DNA from: Rhodocyclaceae bacterium
GTDB taxonomy: Bacteria > Pseudomonadota > Gammaproteobacteria > Burkholderiales > Rhodocyclaceae
Length of the DNA stretch: 64,000 nt
Direction: 5' to 3'
Assembly (NCBI GenBank): GCA_030824115.1
Contig: JAVBYI010000004.1
Location: 186,001 to 250,000, forward strand
Shown: positions 16,585 through 24,938 of the stretch, piece by piece
How the letters are laid out: the number at the start of each line of letters is the position of its first letter
Numbering within the stretch: the stretch's first letter is position 1
Program-made: the position numbers and the translations under genes
The notes under the pieces: model-generated
The model's database searches: none
Seen by the model: only the letters and a program-made list of their open reading frames with translations
Told to the model about the DNA's origin: nothing

Positions 16585-18422
16585 CAGGACTTCTTCTGCT
16601 GGTCGAGACGGAATTTTACGAAGGAGCCCGGCGCATCTTCGATCACGCCGAGCTTGCCCTTGACCGGATCGCGCACCGGGATGGTCTCATCGCTTTGCGC
16701 CATCAGCCAGGCCTGCCAGTCATTCCACCACGAGCCTTCGTTCTGCTTGGCGGCTTCGAAGAAGGCATCGGCGGTTTCCGGCAGGGTCTTGGTGGGCACT
16801 GTCCAGTAGCCATACTTGTTGGCGGCGGGCGGGTTGACGATGCCGGCGATGTGGCCGGAGCCGCCGAGCACGAACTTGGTCGGGCCGGCAAACAGCTTGG
16901 CGCCGAGATAGGTGCTCTGCCACGGGGCGATGTGGTCCTCGATGGTGGAGATGAAGTAGGCCGGCACCTTGATCTTGCGCAGGTCGATTTCGACATCGCC
17001 GATCATGATGCCGCCCGGATCTTTCAGCAGGTTCTGCATGTACATGTTGCGCAGGTAGAAGCTGTGCATCGCCGCCGGCATGCGCGTTGAATCGGAGTTC
17101 CAGTAGAGCAGGTCGAAGGGGAAGGGGTCCTTGCCCATCAGGTAGTTATTCACCACGAAGGACCAGATCAGGTCGTTGGCGCGCAGCATGTTGAAGGTGC
17201 CGGCCATTTCGGTGCCTTCGAGGAAGCCACGTCCGCTCATCTTCTTTTCGAGCGCAGAGATCTGCTGCTCGTCGATGAACACGCCCAACTCGCCCGGGTA
17301 GGAGAAATCGAGCATGGTGGTGAAGAAGGTGGCGGAGGCGATGCGCGGGTCGCTGGCCTTGGGCTTCTTGGCCGCCAGATAAGCGGCGGTGGTGGCGAGC
17401 AGCGTGCCGCCGAGGCAGTAGCCGGCGACGTTGATTTCCTTCTCGCCGGTCTGCTCGGCTACCTTCTCAAGGGCAACCAGCGTGCCTTCGAAGACGTAGT
17501 CCTCGAAGCTCTTCTGCGCCAGCTTGGCATCCGGGTTAACCCAGGACATGGTGAACACGGTGTGCCCCTGGTCGAGCGCCCACTTGATGTAGGAGTTCTT
17601 CTCGCGCAGATCGAGGATGTAGTACTTGTTGATCCAGGGCGGCACGATCAACAGCGGACGCTTGAACTGCGTCTTGGTGGTCGGCGTGAATTGCAGCAAC
17701 TGGAACAGGTCGTTCTGGAACACCACCTTGCCCGGCGTGGTGGCGACATTCTTGCCGAGTTCAAAAACGGTGGTGTCGGTCATCTTGACGCGCAACTGGC
17801 CGTCGCCGTCTTCCATGTCGCGCAGCAGGTTGTTGAAGCCATTGAGCAGGTTCTGCCCGTTCGACTTCACCGTCTCGCGGAACACTTCCGGGTTGGTGTG
17901 GGCGAAGTTGGAGGGCGACATCGCATCGATGAACTGGCGCGTGAAGAAATTAACCTTGTCTTGCGTATGGCCGTCGAGGCCCTTGACGCCGCTGACCGTG
18001 TCATGAATATGACGTGCGGAGATCAGGTAGGACTGCTTGATGAAGTCGAACAGGAAATGCTCCTCCCACTGTTCATCCTTGAAGCGCTTGTCGCCCTTGG
18101 CTGGACTCGCGACGGGCGGGGTATGCATGCCCATGAAGCGCAGCGTCGAATGCTGCCAGAGCGAGAAATAGTCCCATACCAGGTTCATCTGCGCCTGGGC
18201 CATCTGATAGGGATTGGCGAGCATCTTGGCCATCATGTCCATGAAGGCCTGGGCAAGGCCCAGCTCGTCCTGCGGCGGGCTCACGCCCTTGGCGACCTGA
18301 CGCTGGATGTGGCCTTGCAGAATCTTGGAAGCGCGTTGGGCAACCTCGGCATAGGTCTTGGCGATTTCCTGCGGATCGGGCAGGGCGGCGTTTTCGTTTG
18401 CGGTGTCGGTGGTTTTGGTCAT
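16584..18422 (-). CDS. phaC: Class I poly(3-hydroxyalkanoate) synthase
   Basis: A 612-residue synthase that polymerises (R)-3-hydroxyacyl-CoA at the granule surface. The N-terminal PhaC_N domain is followed by an alpha/beta-hydrolase core. The lipase-like box GYCLGG carries the catalytic Cys (about residue 336), the catalytic Asp lies in STIEDHIAPW and the His in GGSGHIAGIVNPP. ATG 18422 has GGAGTGAGAG upstream. phaA, phaB and a phasin are not adjacent. A palindrome matching CTGC-N3-GCAG lies in the promoter region (18503-18519), hinting at PhaR control. The PIN gene follows with a 1-nt overlap. Confidence 0.97.
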   Translation of the reverse strand: MTKTTDTANENAALPDPQEIAKTYAEVAQRASKILQGHIQRQVAKGVSPPQDELGLAQAFMDMMAKMLANPYQMAQAQMNLVWDYFSLWQHSTLRFMGMHTPPVASPAKGDKRFKDEQWEEHFLFDFIKQSYLISARHIHDTVSGVKGLDGHTQDKVNFFTRQFIDAMSPSNFAHTNPEVFRETVKSNGQNLLNGFNNLLRDMEDGDGQLRVKMTDTTVFELGKNVATTPGKVVFQNDLFQLLQFTPTTKTQFKRPLLIVPPWINKYYILDLREKNSYIKWALDQGHTVFTMSWVNPDAKLAQKSFEDYVFEGTLVALEKVAEQTGEKEINVAGYCLGGTLLATTAAYLAAKKPKASDPRIASATFFTTMLDFSYPGELGVFIDEQQISALEKKMSGRGFLEGTEMAGTFNMLRANDLIWSFVVNNYLMGKDPFPFDLLYWNSDSTRMPAAMHSFYLRNMYMQNLLKDPGGIMIGDVEIDLRKIKVPAYFISTIEDHIAPWQSTYLGAKLFAGPTKFVLGGSGHIAGIVNPPAANKYGYWTVPTKTLPETADAFFEAAKQNEGSWWNDWQAWLMAQSDETIPVRDPVKGKLGVIEDAPGSFVKFRLDQQKKS

Positions 18423-18482
18423 CTCTCTCACTCCGTTTGTTGTTGGCAAGCCCCGGCGGCTAAACTGGCGCAAATCATGAGT

Positions 18483-18519
18483 TTATCGTAAATCAACGAT
18501 AATTGCTGCAGTGCAGCAA
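18483..18519. promoter_or_regulatory. phaC upstream operators: CTGC-N3-GCAG palindrome and adjacent inverted repeat
   Basis: TTGCTGCA and TGCAGCAA (18503-18510, 18512-18519) form a perfect palindrome around G18511, containing CTGC-AGT-GCAG. This resembles sites reported for the PHA regulator PhaR. Immediately beside it TTATCGT (18483-18489) and ACGATAA (18496-18502) form a second inverted repeat. The region separates divergent phaC and the DMT exporter gene. Confidence 0.55.
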
Positions 18520-18557
18520 ATGCTTTTTCCTCCCTGTTATCCTGACCATTATCCTGC

Positions 18558-19469
18558 ATGACACCGCTCGCGCCCGTCTATTTCCGTCTGATTCTGACCA
18601 TGTTCTTCTGGGGCGGCACCTGGGTGGCGGCGCGCTATGCGGTGCAGGAGGTACATCCCCTTGCCGTGGCGGTCTGGCGTTTCTTCTTCGCCGCAACGAG
18701 TCTGCTGGCGATTGTCTTCTGGCGCCACGGCCGCCTGCCCGCCGTCACGCGGCGTGAGGGACTGCTGATCCTGGGCCTGGGCACTACGGGCATTTTTCTT
18801 TACAACCTCTTTTTTCTCTTCGGCATGCAGTCGATGAGCGCGGGGCGCGGGGCGCTGGTGGTTGCCCTTAGTCCAGTCATCACCCTGCTGGCTGCCGCCT
18901 GGCTGCTCAAGGAGGGGATGAGCCGACAAAAAATGGTTGGCAGCGTGCAGGCTTTTGCCGGCTGCCTGACCGTAATCGGCAAGGGCGACCCGCTGGCCTT
19001 TCTCGATGGAAACGTGGGCACTAGCGAAATGCTGATTCTTGGTTGTGCCTTCATGTGGTCGGCCTACACGTTGATTGGTCGGCTCGGTACGCGTTCGCTC
19101 AGCGCGCTGGTCATGACTGCCTATGCCAGCGGTGCCGGTTTTCTGATGTTGCTTATCACAGCGCTGGTGGCGGCACCGGCATCGCTTGCACCGACTTATT
19201 CGATCAGTGCCTGGAGTGCCATCATGTTCCTTGGCCTGCTCGGCACAACATTGGGCTTCACCTGGTTTTCGGCCGCAGTGCAGCAGATCGGCGCGCAGCG
19301 CGCCTCGATCTTCATCAACCTCGTACCCGTGGCGGCAGTATTGCAGGGGGCACTGTTGCTGAGCGAGCGGCTTGACCTGTCCGCACTGGTGGGCGGCACG
19401 CTGGTGATTGCCGGTGTGTTGCAAACGCAACGAAGTAATGAGCAAAACGGTAGACTGAAGACACCATGA
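18558..19469 (+). CDS. DMT-superfamily (EamA) transporter
   Basis: A 303-residue integral membrane protein with about ten hydrophobic segments arranged as two EamA repeats. It opens with MFFWGGTWVAARY, and the second repeat holds MWSAYTLIGR and GLLGTTLGFTWF. Family members export metabolites such as amino acids or nucleobases by proton antiport. No substrate-specific feature can be read. It starts on the other side of the phaC operator region, and its stop overlaps the crotonase start (ATGA), so the two are co-translated. Confidence 0.85.
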   Translation: MTPLAPVYFRLILTMFFWGGTWVAARYAVQEVHPLAVAVWRFFFAATSLLAIVFWRHGRLPAVTRREGLLILGLGTTGIFLYNLFFLFGMQSMSAGRGALVVALSPVITLLAAAWLLKEGMSRQKMVGSVQAFAGCLTVIGKGDPLAFLDGNVGTSEMLILGCAFMWSAYTLIGRLGTRSLSALVMTAYASGAGFLMLLITALVAAPASLAPTYSISAWSAIMFLGLLGTTLGFTWFSAAVQQIGAQRASIFINLVPVAAVLQGALLLSERLDLSALVGGTLVIAGVLQTQRSNEQNGRLKTP

Positions 19470-20095
19470 CATCAGACACCATCCTGACCGAAATCGATGC
19501 CGGTATTGGCATCGTGACCTTCAACCGGCCCGCGCACTACAACGCTTACGATGGCGCGATGCTGGCCGAGTTCAGCGCCGCGATTGGCCGGATGGGCGAG
19601 GATGCAAGCGTCCGTGTGGTGGTGATTTCCAGCGTGGGCGAAAGTTTTTGCGCCGGCGCCGATCAGTCGGCGCAGGCCATCGAAGCGGCCGCACTGGCCG
19701 AATTGCTCAATGGCATGACGGCCTGCCCCAAACCGCTGATTGCGCGCGTGCAGGGCGTCGTGTGTGGTGGCGGAGTTGGCATTGTGGCGGCCTGTGACCT
19801 GGCCGTGGCGAGCTTCGATGCGCGCTTTGCGGCGCGCGATCCGAACAGTGGACAAGTGCCGGGCGCGATCACCGCAGTGGTCCGTGAGGCGATGGGCCTG
19901 CGTCATGCCCGCCGCTATCTGCTGACCGGCGAAACCTTGTCGGCGGCCGAGGCTTACCGGATTGGCCTGGTTCATGAAATGGTGGCGGACACGGCCGCAC
20001 TCGACGAGGCCATCGGTGAATGGATCGATGCCCTGCTGACTCAGGAGGGTGAGACGCTGGCCGCTTGCAAGGAACGTTGCCGTGGACAGCGCTGA
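19466..20095 (+). CDS. Enoyl-CoA hydratase/isomerase family protein (short)
   Basis: A crotonase-fold protein of 209 residues, shorter than the usual 255-265. GIGIVTFNRPAHYNAYDG, SFCAGADQSA and GVVCGGGVGIVAACDLAVAS give the CoA-binding core and oxyanion hole. The stretch where a second catalytic Glu usually lies (typically FxxPExxLGL) reads FAARDPNSGQVPG, so hydratase activity is doubtful. It could act as an isomerase, hydrolase or lyase. The C-terminal trimerisation helix is short. It is coupled to the transporter upstream and to the DUF1289-type gene, which starts within its last codons. Confidence 0.8.
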   Translation: MTSDTILTEIDAGIGIVTFNRPAHYNAYDGAMLAEFSAAIGRMGEDASVRVVVISSVGESFCAGADQSAQAIEAAALAELLNGMTACPKPLIARVQGVVCGGGVGIVAACDLAVASFDARFAARDPNSGQVPGAITAVVREAMGLRHARRYLLTGETLSAAEAYRIGLVHEMVADTAALDEAIGEWIDALLTQEGETLAACKERCRGQR

Positions 20096-20264
20096 CTATG
20101 AGGCGCTGTATCACTGCGTCGGCATCTGCCTGCCGGATGAGGATGAAGCTTATTGCATTGGCTGCGGTCGGCCGTGGACGACCCAACCACCTGCCGTCTC
20201 GCCAGCGCCGACATTTGACGAATCTGATCAGCGGACTTCGTACTCGAAGCTACCGCCGACCTGA
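20082..20264 (+). CDS. Small DUF1289-type cysteine protein with repeat-derived tail
   Basis: GTG at 20082 follows AAGGAA (20069-20074) and gives a 60-residue protein. HCVGICLPDEDEAYCIGCGRPW is the CxxxC...CxxCGR signature of DUF1289 proteins, likely a metal site. After this the usual C-terminal helix is missing: the frame enters repeat copy 6 (AVSPAPTF) and ends in unrelated residues. The last 37 nt overlap the 3' end of the convergent gene at 20228-20680. The signature makes the gene credible, and its tail seems to have been rewritten by the repeat. Confidence 0.65.
   Translation: MDSADYEALYHCVGICLPDEDEAYCIGCGRPWTTQPPAVSPAPTFDESDQRTSYSKLPPT
20192..20217 (+). repeat. Dispersed coding repeat, copy 6
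   Basis: Read AVSPAPTF in the DUF1289-type gene, directly after its cysteine motif. It carries the ACATTT variant of the 3' flank, shared with copies 7 and 13. Confidence 0.8.
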
Positions 20265-20680
20265 CCTTCGATAATCACCTGCAGGTGGCGCTTGCCGGTG
20301 GGTTCGCCAGGGCCGATGGCCCACTCGCCGATGATCTGGCCACGGACCGGCACCAACTGGCGCTGGCTGACCTGATGCCGCTTCGGCAGCGGAATCTCCA
20401 ATTTTTGGCCGTTGGGACTTATCGTCACGCCGGCTTCACTCGCCACGGTCGGCAGCAGATATTCCTCGCGGACCTCGACGCTGCGCTTTTTCGTGCGTAA
20501 CTGAATGATCCAGCCGTAGCGCTGACCTTCCTTGTGGGGAATGACCGTTGCGGGTTCGAAGATCGTTGCACGCGGATCGCTGGTGTCGAACAAGCCAAAC
20601 TCTGCCGAGACAATTTGCACAGCGGATTGGGCAAAGGCGCTGCTACTGACGATAAGCAACAGGAGGAAGAATGCTCTCAT
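20228..20680 (-). CDS. Secreted/periplasmic protein of unknown function
   Basis: A 150-residue protein with a clear signal peptide (MRAFFLLLLIVSSSAFAQS, cleavage likely after AFA). The mature part is beta-rich, with EYLLPTVASEAGVT and a C-terminal GGSFEYEVR. I do not recognise a family. The start overlaps the ubiC stop as ATGA, so it is expressed with chorismate lyase. This may be genome compaction and not shared function. Its end overlaps the convergent DUF1289-type gene. Confidence 0.7.
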   Translation of the reverse strand: MRAFFLLLLIVSSSAFAQSAVQIVSAEFGLFDTSDPRATIFEPATVIPHKEGQRYGWIIQLRTKKRSVEVREEYLLPTVASEAGVTISPNGQKLEIPLPKRHQVSQRQLVPVRGQIIGEWAIGPGEPTGKRHLQVIIEGQVGGSFEYEVR

Positions 20681-21222
20681 GGTCGCAGGTCGAAAATGCC
20701 GGGCAGAAAAACTTCGGTCACCAGCAGGGGACGGCCCAGTCGCGTAAAGCGCGAACGGCGGCTCCACAGCAGCGGCAAGGCGCGTCCGCTGACTTGGCTG
20801 GCCTGACGGTGCAGCGGGTGGGCTGATGAGATGCGCGCGGCGTGCAAGTCGCCGCGCTGGATGCCGGGATCGGCAAACAAGGCCGCGCCGAGCGGACGGC
20901 TGCCGATGGCACGCGCCATGTGCCATGCACCGGTGAGATCCTGCAAGCGCAGCGCGCTATGGGCAAAAACCACTGGCTGGTCGTCGGCGATCAGCAGCAC
21001 CTCGCGGATCCAGGCATGACGGCCCAGTGGTACGTCAATCAAGGCGTGTTCATCGAGATGGGGACGCGCAAGAATTTCGCGGATGACCTGAACGCGAAAG
21101 CGCTGGCAGCGGACCATGATGCGGGCGGTCAGCGAGCCGGGATCGGCCAGCCATGGGTGCAGTGCCGCCGGCGCGCCGGCCAGCGTGGCGCTGGGCTTCC
21201 AGTGAGCAAGCGGGCTGGGCAT
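20677..21222 (-). CDS. ubiC: Chorismate lyase (chorismate to 4-hydroxybenzoate and pyruvate)
   Basis: A 181-residue UbiC-type protein. IDVPLGRHAWIREVLL carries the conserved substrate-binding arginines, and PLLVTEVFLPGIF includes the conserved C-terminal Glu. The enzyme makes 4-hydroxybenzoate, the head-group precursor of ubiquinone, in the cytoplasm. The ATG at 21222 agrees with the family start. The gene stands alone among ubi genes here apart from ubiX at 23032 on the other strand. Confidence 0.85.
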   Translation of the reverse strand: MPSPLAHWKPSATLAGAPAALHPWLADPGSLTARIMVRCQRFRVQVIREILARPHLDEHALIDVPLGRHAWIREVLLIADDQPVVFAHSALRLQDLTGAWHMARAIGSRPLGAALFADPGIQRGDLHAARISSAHPLHRQASQVSGRALPLLWSRRSRFTRLGRPLLVTEVFLPGIFDLRP

Positions 21223-21304
21223 GTGGCGGTCGTTCCCGTTCCATCGCGTTCCAATTGGGGCGCCGATGCTACCATAGCGATTCCAGCGTTTTCCTCCGCC
21301 CTCC

Positions 21305-22153
21305 ATGCAACTCGTGCTGATCAGCGGGCTCTCGGGCTCCGGCAAATCCATCGCCCTCAATGTCCTGGAGGACGCCGGTTTCTATTGTGTCGATAACCTG
21401 CCGGCACCGCTGCTGGGTGAGCTGGTGACACACCTGAAACTGGAAGAGCATCAGCGGGTTGCCGTCGCTGCCGACATGCGCGGCGGCACCTCGATTGCTG
21501 CCCTGCCGGCGCAGTTGCGTAAGCTCGAAGCAGACGGCGTGTCCCTGCGTTTCATTTTCCTCGATGCCCGTGACGACGTGCTGATCCAGCGCTTTTCCGA
21601 AACGCGGCGACGTCACCCGCTGGCCGATGGCGAGAGCACGCTGGCCGAAGCCATCGCCTGCGAACGGGCCGCGCTTGAAACGCTGTGCAGTCTGGGCCAT
21701 CGCATTGATACCAGCAACATCCGCCCGAACGCCCTGCGCGCCATGATCAAGGAGTTTGTGGCCAGCGAAGGCGATACCACGGATGGCTTGACGCTGCTGT
21801 TTGAATCCTTCGGCTTCAAGCACGGACTGCCGCTCGATGCCGACTTGGTATTCGATGTGCGCTGTCTACCGAATCCCCATTACGACCCGGCGCTGCGTCC
21901 GCTGACCGGTCGTGATGCGCCGGTGATTGCGTTCCTCGAAGCCCAGCCGGAAGTGCTGCGGATGCGCGCGGATATCCAGCGTTTTATCAACGACTGGCTG
22001 CCAGCCTACATTCGCGACAATCGTTCCTACCTGACGGTAGCGATCGGCTGTACCGGTGGGCAGCATCGCTCGGTCTGGTTCGCCGAAACCTTGGCCAGCG
22101 ATTTCAAGGCGCAAGCTCGCGTGCTGGTGCGGCATCGCGTGCTGACCCAGTGA
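21305..22153 (+). CDS. rapZ: RNase adapter protein RapZ (YvcJ/YhbJ family)
   Basis: A 282-residue P-loop protein. Walker [15 protein letters not shown] is at the N-terminus, with the family signatures [16 protein letters not shown] and a C-terminal [14 protein letters not shown]. RapZ binds nucleotides and glucosamine-6-phosphate in enterobacteria and directs RNase E to the small RNA GlmZ. In betaproteobacteria it is usually close to hprK/ptsN, which are not seen here. The start lies 82 nt from divergent ubiC. The next gene starts at GTG 22150, overlapping the stop. Confidence 0.95.
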   Translation: MQLVLISGLSGSGKSIALNVLEDAGFYCVDNLPAPLLGELVTHLKLEEHQRVAVAADMRGGTSIAALPAQLRKLEADGVSLRFIFLDARDDVLIQRFSETRRRHPLADGESTLAEAIACERAALETLCSLGHRIDTSNIRPNALRAMIKEFVASEGDTTDGLTLLFESFGFKHGLPLDADLVFDVRCLPNPHYDPALRPLTGRDAPVIAFLEAQPEVLRMRADIQRFINDWLPAYIRDNRSYLTVAIGCTGGQHRSVWFAETLASDFKAQARVLVRHRVLTQ

Positions 22154-22527
22154 AAACGGGTTGGCGTCTGTTACGGCCCGGCGACTGGGCCGTGGTGTTG
22201 CTCTCAGCGTTATTGGTGGCCGGCTCCTTCCCGCTGTTGTGGACAGGCGGTACGGCCGAACGTGCCGTCGTGCGGCTGGATGGGCGCGTGGTCGCGGCGT
22301 TTCCGCTGACGGCGCCGCGCCGTTATGCGGTGCAAGGACCGCTGGGCGAAACGCAGATCGAGATTGCGCCCGGTCGGGCACGGGTACTGGCCGATCCCGG
22401 CCCGCGCCAGTATTGCGTGCAACAGGGCTGGCTGACGCGCCCCAACGCCATTGCCATCTGTGCGCCGAACCATGTGAGCCTGTCCCTGTCGGGGCGTGAT
22501 CCGAGCCATGACAGTCTCAACTACTAA
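22150..22527 (+). CDS. NusG domain II-like membrane-anchored protein
   Basis: GTG 22150 overlaps the rapZ stop. The 125-residue product has one N-terminal membrane helix ([19 protein letters not shown]). A small beta domain follows, with [15 protein letters not shown] and [10 protein letters not shown] and two cysteines (YCVQ, ICAP), matching secreted NusG_II-type domains. These are commonly paired with Gx-family transporters, as here, where the next gene overlaps by 20 nt. The molecular role is unknown. Confidence 0.65.
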   Translation: MKTGWRLLRPGDWAVVLLSALLVAGSFPLLWTGGTAERAVVRLDGRVVAAFPLTAPRRYAVQGPLGETQIEIAPGRARVLADPGPRQYCVQQGWLTRPNAIAICAPNHVSLSLSGRDPSHDSLNY

Positions 22528-23035
22528 TTCAATCATTGAACTGCCGATCCGCCCGGAGGATCGTCGCATCGCCCGTTATGCGGCGGCGGCGATTGCCCTC
22601 TCCGTTGCCGAAGCGGCCTTGCCATCGCCCTTGCCCGGCGTAAAGCCCGGTCTGGCGAACATTGTCATCCTGCTGGTGCTGGCACGGCACGGCTGGCGCG
22701 ATGCGGCCTGGGTGTCGCTGTTGCGCGTCCTGGCCGGCAGCCTGCTGGTGGGGCAGTTTCTCGCCCCCGGTTTTTTTCTGGCCCTTGTCGGTGCGCTGGC
22801 GAGCCTGGCTGTTCTCGCGGGTACGGCAAAATTGCCGGTGCGCTGGTTTGGGCCGGTCAGTGCCAGCGTGCTCGCCGCTTTTGCGCACGTTGGCGGCCAG
22901 TTGTTGCTGGCGCGCCTGTGGCTGGTGCCGCATGATGGCATCATCTATCTGGTGCCAATCTTTGCCGCGAGCGCCTTGCTTTTCGGTATCGTGAACGGCT
23001 TGATCGTCGCCAAACTGTTGAAGGAATTTCCGTGA
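22508..23035 (+). CDS. Gx-transporter family membrane protein (COG4769-like)
   Basis: A 175-residue integral membrane protein with four to five hydrophobic segments. ALPSPLPGVKPGLANIVIL is the family signature: Gly/Pro-rich, with a buried Asn, resembling ECF S components. It was once annotated as heptaprenyl-diphosphate synthase component I. ATG 22508 is preferred; GTG 22496 would add four residues. It overlaps ubiX (GTGA at 23032). The relatives usually accompany NusG_II proteins and flavin-transfer genes, so transport of a flavin or prenyl precursor is a fair guess only. Confidence 0.75.
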   Translation: MTVSTTNSIIELPIRPEDRRIARYAAAAIALSVAEAALPSPLPGVKPGLANIVILLVLARHGWRDAAWVSLLRVLAGSLLVGQFLAPGFFLALVGALASLAVLAGTAKLPVRWFGPVSASVLAAFAHVGGQLLLARLWLVPHDGIIYLVPIFAASALLFGIVNGLIVAKLLKEFP

Positions 23036-23637
23036 AGACTGTTGCTGTCGCCTGGACCGGTGCCTCCGGCCTGCCTTACGGCTTGCGGCTGGTGGATTGC
23101 CTGCTGGCCGCTGGTTGCCGTGTTTGGCTGATGTATTCGCAGGCCGCGCAGATTGTCGCCAAGCAGGAGACCGATCTGGTACTGCCGACGCAACCGCGCG
23201 AAGCGCAGCGCCTGCTGGCAGAACGCTTTGCCGATGCGGATGCTCGATTACACGTGTTCGATCGTAATGACTGGAATGCGCCGCCCGCCTCGGGTTCCAA
23301 TCCACCGGATGGCTATGTGATTTGCCCCTGCACCATGGGTACGCTGGCCGAGGTGGCCGCAGGAACGGCCAAAGATCTGATCACACGTGCCGCCGATGTC
23401 GTGCTCAAGGAAGGCAAGCCGCTGATTCTGGTGCCGCGCGAAACACCGCTCTCGGCCATCCATCTGGAGAACATGCTGAAGCTCTCTCGTGCCGGTGCGG
23501 TGATCCTGCCGCCCAGCCCGGGTTTCTATCACCGGCCGCAGCGCATTGAGGATCTGGTCGACTTCGTGGTGGCGCGCATTCTCGATCGGCTCGGCGTCGC
23601 GCATGCCCTGATGCCGCGCTGGGGCGAAGCGGAATAA
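23032..23637 (+). CDS. ubiX: Flavin prenyltransferase UbiX
   Basis: A 201-residue flavoprotein that makes prenylated FMN, the cofactor of UbiD-type decarboxylases, for ubiquinone synthesis. AWTGASGLPYGLRLVDCLL is the FMN-binding start, and CPCTMGTLAEVAAGTAKDLITRAADV and LILVPRETPLSAIHLENMLKL are the hallmark catalytic stretches. The GTG start overlaps the transporter stop, and the stop overlaps the next gene start (TAATG). No ubiD is in the window. Confidence 0.95.
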   Translation: MKTVAVAWTGASGLPYGLRLVDCLLAAGCRVWLMYSQAAQIVAKQETDLVLPTQPREAQRLLAERFADADARLHVFDRNDWNAPPASGSNPPDGYVICPCTMGTLAEVAAGTAKDLITRAADVVLKEGKPLILVPRETPLSAIHLENMLKLSRAGAVILPPSPGFYHRPQRIEDLVDFVVARILDRLGVAHALMPRWGEAE

Positions 23638-24209
23638 TGGACATTCCCCTCTTCCTGCTCAATACCGTACTCCACTCGGGCGGTCGCCTGCCCCTGCGCG
23701 TGTTCGAAACGCGCTACATGGACATGGTCAAGGATTGCCTGCGCCACGAAACGCCCTTCGGCATCTGCCTGATCGCGCAGGGCGAGGAGGTCGGCCCGGG
23801 GGCTGAACCGCACACGGTCGGTACGCTGGCAAAAATCGTCGATTGGGAAATGCCGCAGTTGGGCATCCTCAATCTGGTCGTCAATGGCGGTGAACGTTTT
23901 CGTGTCTTTGCGCATCGCCAGACCCCAAGTGGCTTGGTGCGCGCCGAGGTGGAACTGTTGCCTGATCCATCCGTGACGCCGATTCCCGGCGACTATGCGC
24001 GACTGGTGCCGATGTTGCGGGCGCTGCTGGAGGCGCTTGAAGACCCGCCGCCGCAACCCCATCGTTTCTTCGATGCCGCCTGGGTCGCCGACCGCTGGGC
24101 GGAGTTGCTGCCCTTGCCGATGACGCTGCGCCAGGAAATGCTGGAGATGAGCGATGGGGTCGCCCGGCTGGATGCCATCTACCGTTTTCTCGAACAGGAA
24201 GCGCGCTGA
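23637..24209 (+). CDS. LON substrate-binding domain protein (protease-less)
   Basis: A 190-residue protein equal to the N-terminal domain of Lon alone: IPLFLLNTVLHSGGRLPLRVFETRYMDMV, FGICLI and GTLAKIVDW are typical. No AAA+ or protease domain follows, as in other stand-alone LON-domain proteins whose role is unproven. It overlaps ubiX by 1 nt. It ends the rapZ-to-LON run of five genes, all start/stop overlapped. Confidence 0.88.
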   Translation: MDIPLFLLNTVLHSGGRLPLRVFETRYMDMVKDCLRHETPFGICLIAQGEEVGPGAEPHTVGTLAKIVDWEMPQLGILNLVVNGGERFRVFAHRQTPSGLVRAEVELLPDPSVTPIPGDYARLVPMLRALLEALEDPPPQPHRFFDAAWVADRWAELLPLPMTLRQEMLEMSDGVARLDAIYRFLEQEAR

Positions 24210-24222
24210 TATTCAAGGTAGT

Positions 24223-24265
24223 TTGACAGGCTCGGCGAACGCGAATAAATTACTGACCGTTCAGT
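24223..24265 (+). promoter_or_regulatory. Sigma-70 promoter with TetR-type operator for the RND operon
   Basis: TTGACA (24223-24228), a 17-nt spacer and TAAATT (24246-24251) form a good promoter. ACTGA-CCGT-TCAGT (24252-24265) is an inverted repeat lying just after the -10, at the expected transcription start. This position fits repression by the TetR protein encoded directly downstream. Confidence 0.7.
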
Positions 24266-24284
24266 CATTAACCGTATTCGCACT

Positions 24285-24938
24285 GTGCCTAATTCTCTCG
24301 CTGCCAAAGTCGCGCCGTCGCGCCGCCGTCGCAAAGAAGCCCGTCCTGCAGAGCTGACGGCGGCGGCGCTCGACGTTTTTGTCGAGAAAGGCTATGCCGC
24401 CACGCGCCTTGAGGATGTGGCTGCGCAGGCGGGTGTCTCGAAGGGCACCTTGTATTTGTATTTCGATAGCAAGGAAGCGCTGTTCAAGGCGGTTGTGCGC
24501 GAAGGGATACTACCGGCGCTGACCGAAGGCGAGACACTGGTGGCCGGCTTCAAGGGCAGCAGCGAGGATTTGCTGCGCGAGGTGATCGGCGGCATGTGGC
24601 GGCTGATTGGCTCGCAGCGCATCGGCGGCATTCCCAAACTGGTGTTTGCCGAGGCGCGCAATTTCCCCGAGATCGCCAGCTTCTACCATCAGGAAGTGAT
24701 CATGCGCGGCACGGCAATGATTCGTTCGGTGATCGAGCGTGGTATCAAGCGCAAGGAGTTTCGCAAGGTCAATGTCGATGCCACCGTGTATCTGGTGATC
24801 GGGCCGGTACTGATGCGCATGATCTGGCGCCATTCACTCGACTGCTGCCTGGCGGCGAATGTCGATGATAAGGCCTATTTCGACGAATACTTCGCCATCA
24901 TGCTGCGCGGCCTGTGGGCGGAAAGGAAAGCCTCATGA
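24285..24938 (+). CDS. TetR/AcrR-family repressor of the RND operon
   Basis: A 217-residue regulator starting at GTG 24285. A basic N-terminus precedes the helix-turn-helix AALDVFVEKGYAATRLEDVAAQAGVSKGTLYLYFDSKEALF. The C-terminal half is an all-helical ligand-binding domain. The operator-like inverted repeat 20 nt upstream and the ATGA overlap with the first adaptor gene show an autoregulated pump operon. The ligand is unknown. Confidence 0.9.
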   Translation: MPNSLAAKVAPSRRRRKEARPAELTAAALDVFVEKGYAATRLEDVAAQAGVSKGTLYLYFDSKEALFKAVVREGILPALTEGETLVAGFKGSSEDLLREVIGGMWRLIGSQRIGGIPKLVFAEARNFPEIASFYHQEVIMRGTAMIRSVIERGIKRKEFRKVNVDATVYLVIGPVLMRMIWRHSLDCCLAANVDDKAYFDEYFAIMLRGLWAERKAS

